Made by a program: the position numbers and the translations under genes | DNA from: Croceitalea dokdonensis DOKDO 023 | Lineage (GTDB): Bacteria > Bacteroidota > Bacteroidia > Flavobacteriales > Flavobacteriaceae | Reading direction: 5' to 3' | DNA: 64,000 nucleotides | NCBI RefSeq assembly: GCF_001306415.1 | Contig: NZ_LDJX01000005.1 | Coordinates: 186,001 to 250,000 of the forward strand | Part shown: positions 63,927 through 64,000 of the stretch, piece after piece | Position numbering within the stretch: the first letter of the stretch is position 1 | Layout of the letters: every line of letters begins with the position of its first letter | Notes under the pieces: generated by a model | Told to the model about the DNA's origin: nothing | Database searches by the model: none | The model's input: only the letters and a program-made list of their open reading frames with translations

Positions 63927-64000
63927 AACCAGTAAAAAATACACCTATGTCTGGATTTCTGCCATAGTGCTCATCTTTGGAGCCTTCGCGGTTTATGAAA
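63910..64000 (+). CDS. N-terminus of a probable SCO-family assembly protein, cut by window edge
   Basis: ATG at 63910 overlaps the previous gene by 17 nt. The 30 visible codons read MPTGTKTSKKYTYVWISAIV, then a hydrophobic LIFGAFAVYE: a short cytosolic stretch and a membrane anchor. Position after the oxidase genes and the thioredoxin-like gene makes a SCO1/SenC copper chaperone likely, but the diagnostic CxxxC lies beyond the window. Confidence 0.5.
   Translation, partial: MPTGTKTSKKYTYVWISAIVLIFGAFAVYE

Overview
The window is a piece of a Flavobacteriaceae (Bacteroidota) chromosome. The evidence is a type IX secretion translocon gene (sprA) next to ruvA and gcvH, an alternative complex III (act) operon leading into caa3/aa3-type oxidase genes, a malic enzyme-phosphotransacetylase fusion, a GT117/DUF2723 protein, and many copies of the Bacteroidota promoter pattern (TTG, a 17-20 nt gap, then TAnnTTTG) with short leaders and no strong Shine-Dalgarno sequences. 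Gene content is mostly core. I see no CRISPR array, prophage, insertion sequence or defence island.

Layout. 1-2100 (minus strand): ribosomal genes rplM-rpsI-rpsB; S2 runs off the left edge and carries a helix-hairpin-helix tail. 2301-8664: a complete tyrosine/homogentisate catabolic operon on the minus strand (hppD, hmgA, fahA, a flavin reductase-like gene, a HisC-like aminotransferase), divergent from a MarR regulator across a compact two-promoter region with a candidate operator. 8877-16502: a small basic protein, polA, a possible non-ATG membrane ORF, a lipoprotein glycosylasparaginase, cutC, a membrane metallophosphoesterase, a cysteine-less thioredoxin and a long imperfect palindrome. 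16503-25501: a GT117/DUF2723 membrane protein (minus), tRNA-Gln(TTG) whose 3' end and terminator are tandemly repeated with a 108-bp period, the rimP-nusA-infB operon with an attenuator-like leader hairpin, and a SPOR-domain gene.

25817-37544 is the respiratory operon actABCDEF-coxB-coxA: quinol:cytochrome c oxidoreductase plus the two catalytic oxidase subunits. The remaining oxidase parts (cyoE, two subunit III genes, subunit IV, a thioredoxin-like protein and the start of a probable SCO gene) lie at 59977-64000, so the supposed supercomplex is encoded in two blocks. Between them are a DUF2807 protein, an acyl-CoA oxidase, ruvB, a cytochrome P450 interrupted by one in-frame TAA, a NatAB-like ABC exporter, queG, an SLC45-like transporter, maeB, ruvA, the 2393-codon sprA, gcvH, a VanZ-like protein and a TonB-family protein.

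The observations most worth following up are the single nonsense codon in the P450, the tRNA-Gln 3'-end repeats, the same helix-hairpin-helix module on ribosomal protein S2 and on the ActC quinol-site subunit, the long hydrophilic insertion in one CoxC, the rimP leader hairpin, and the operator at the tyrosine operon. None of these amounts to a clearly undescribed system; the region is largely ordinary flavobacterial housekeeping and respiratory DNA.
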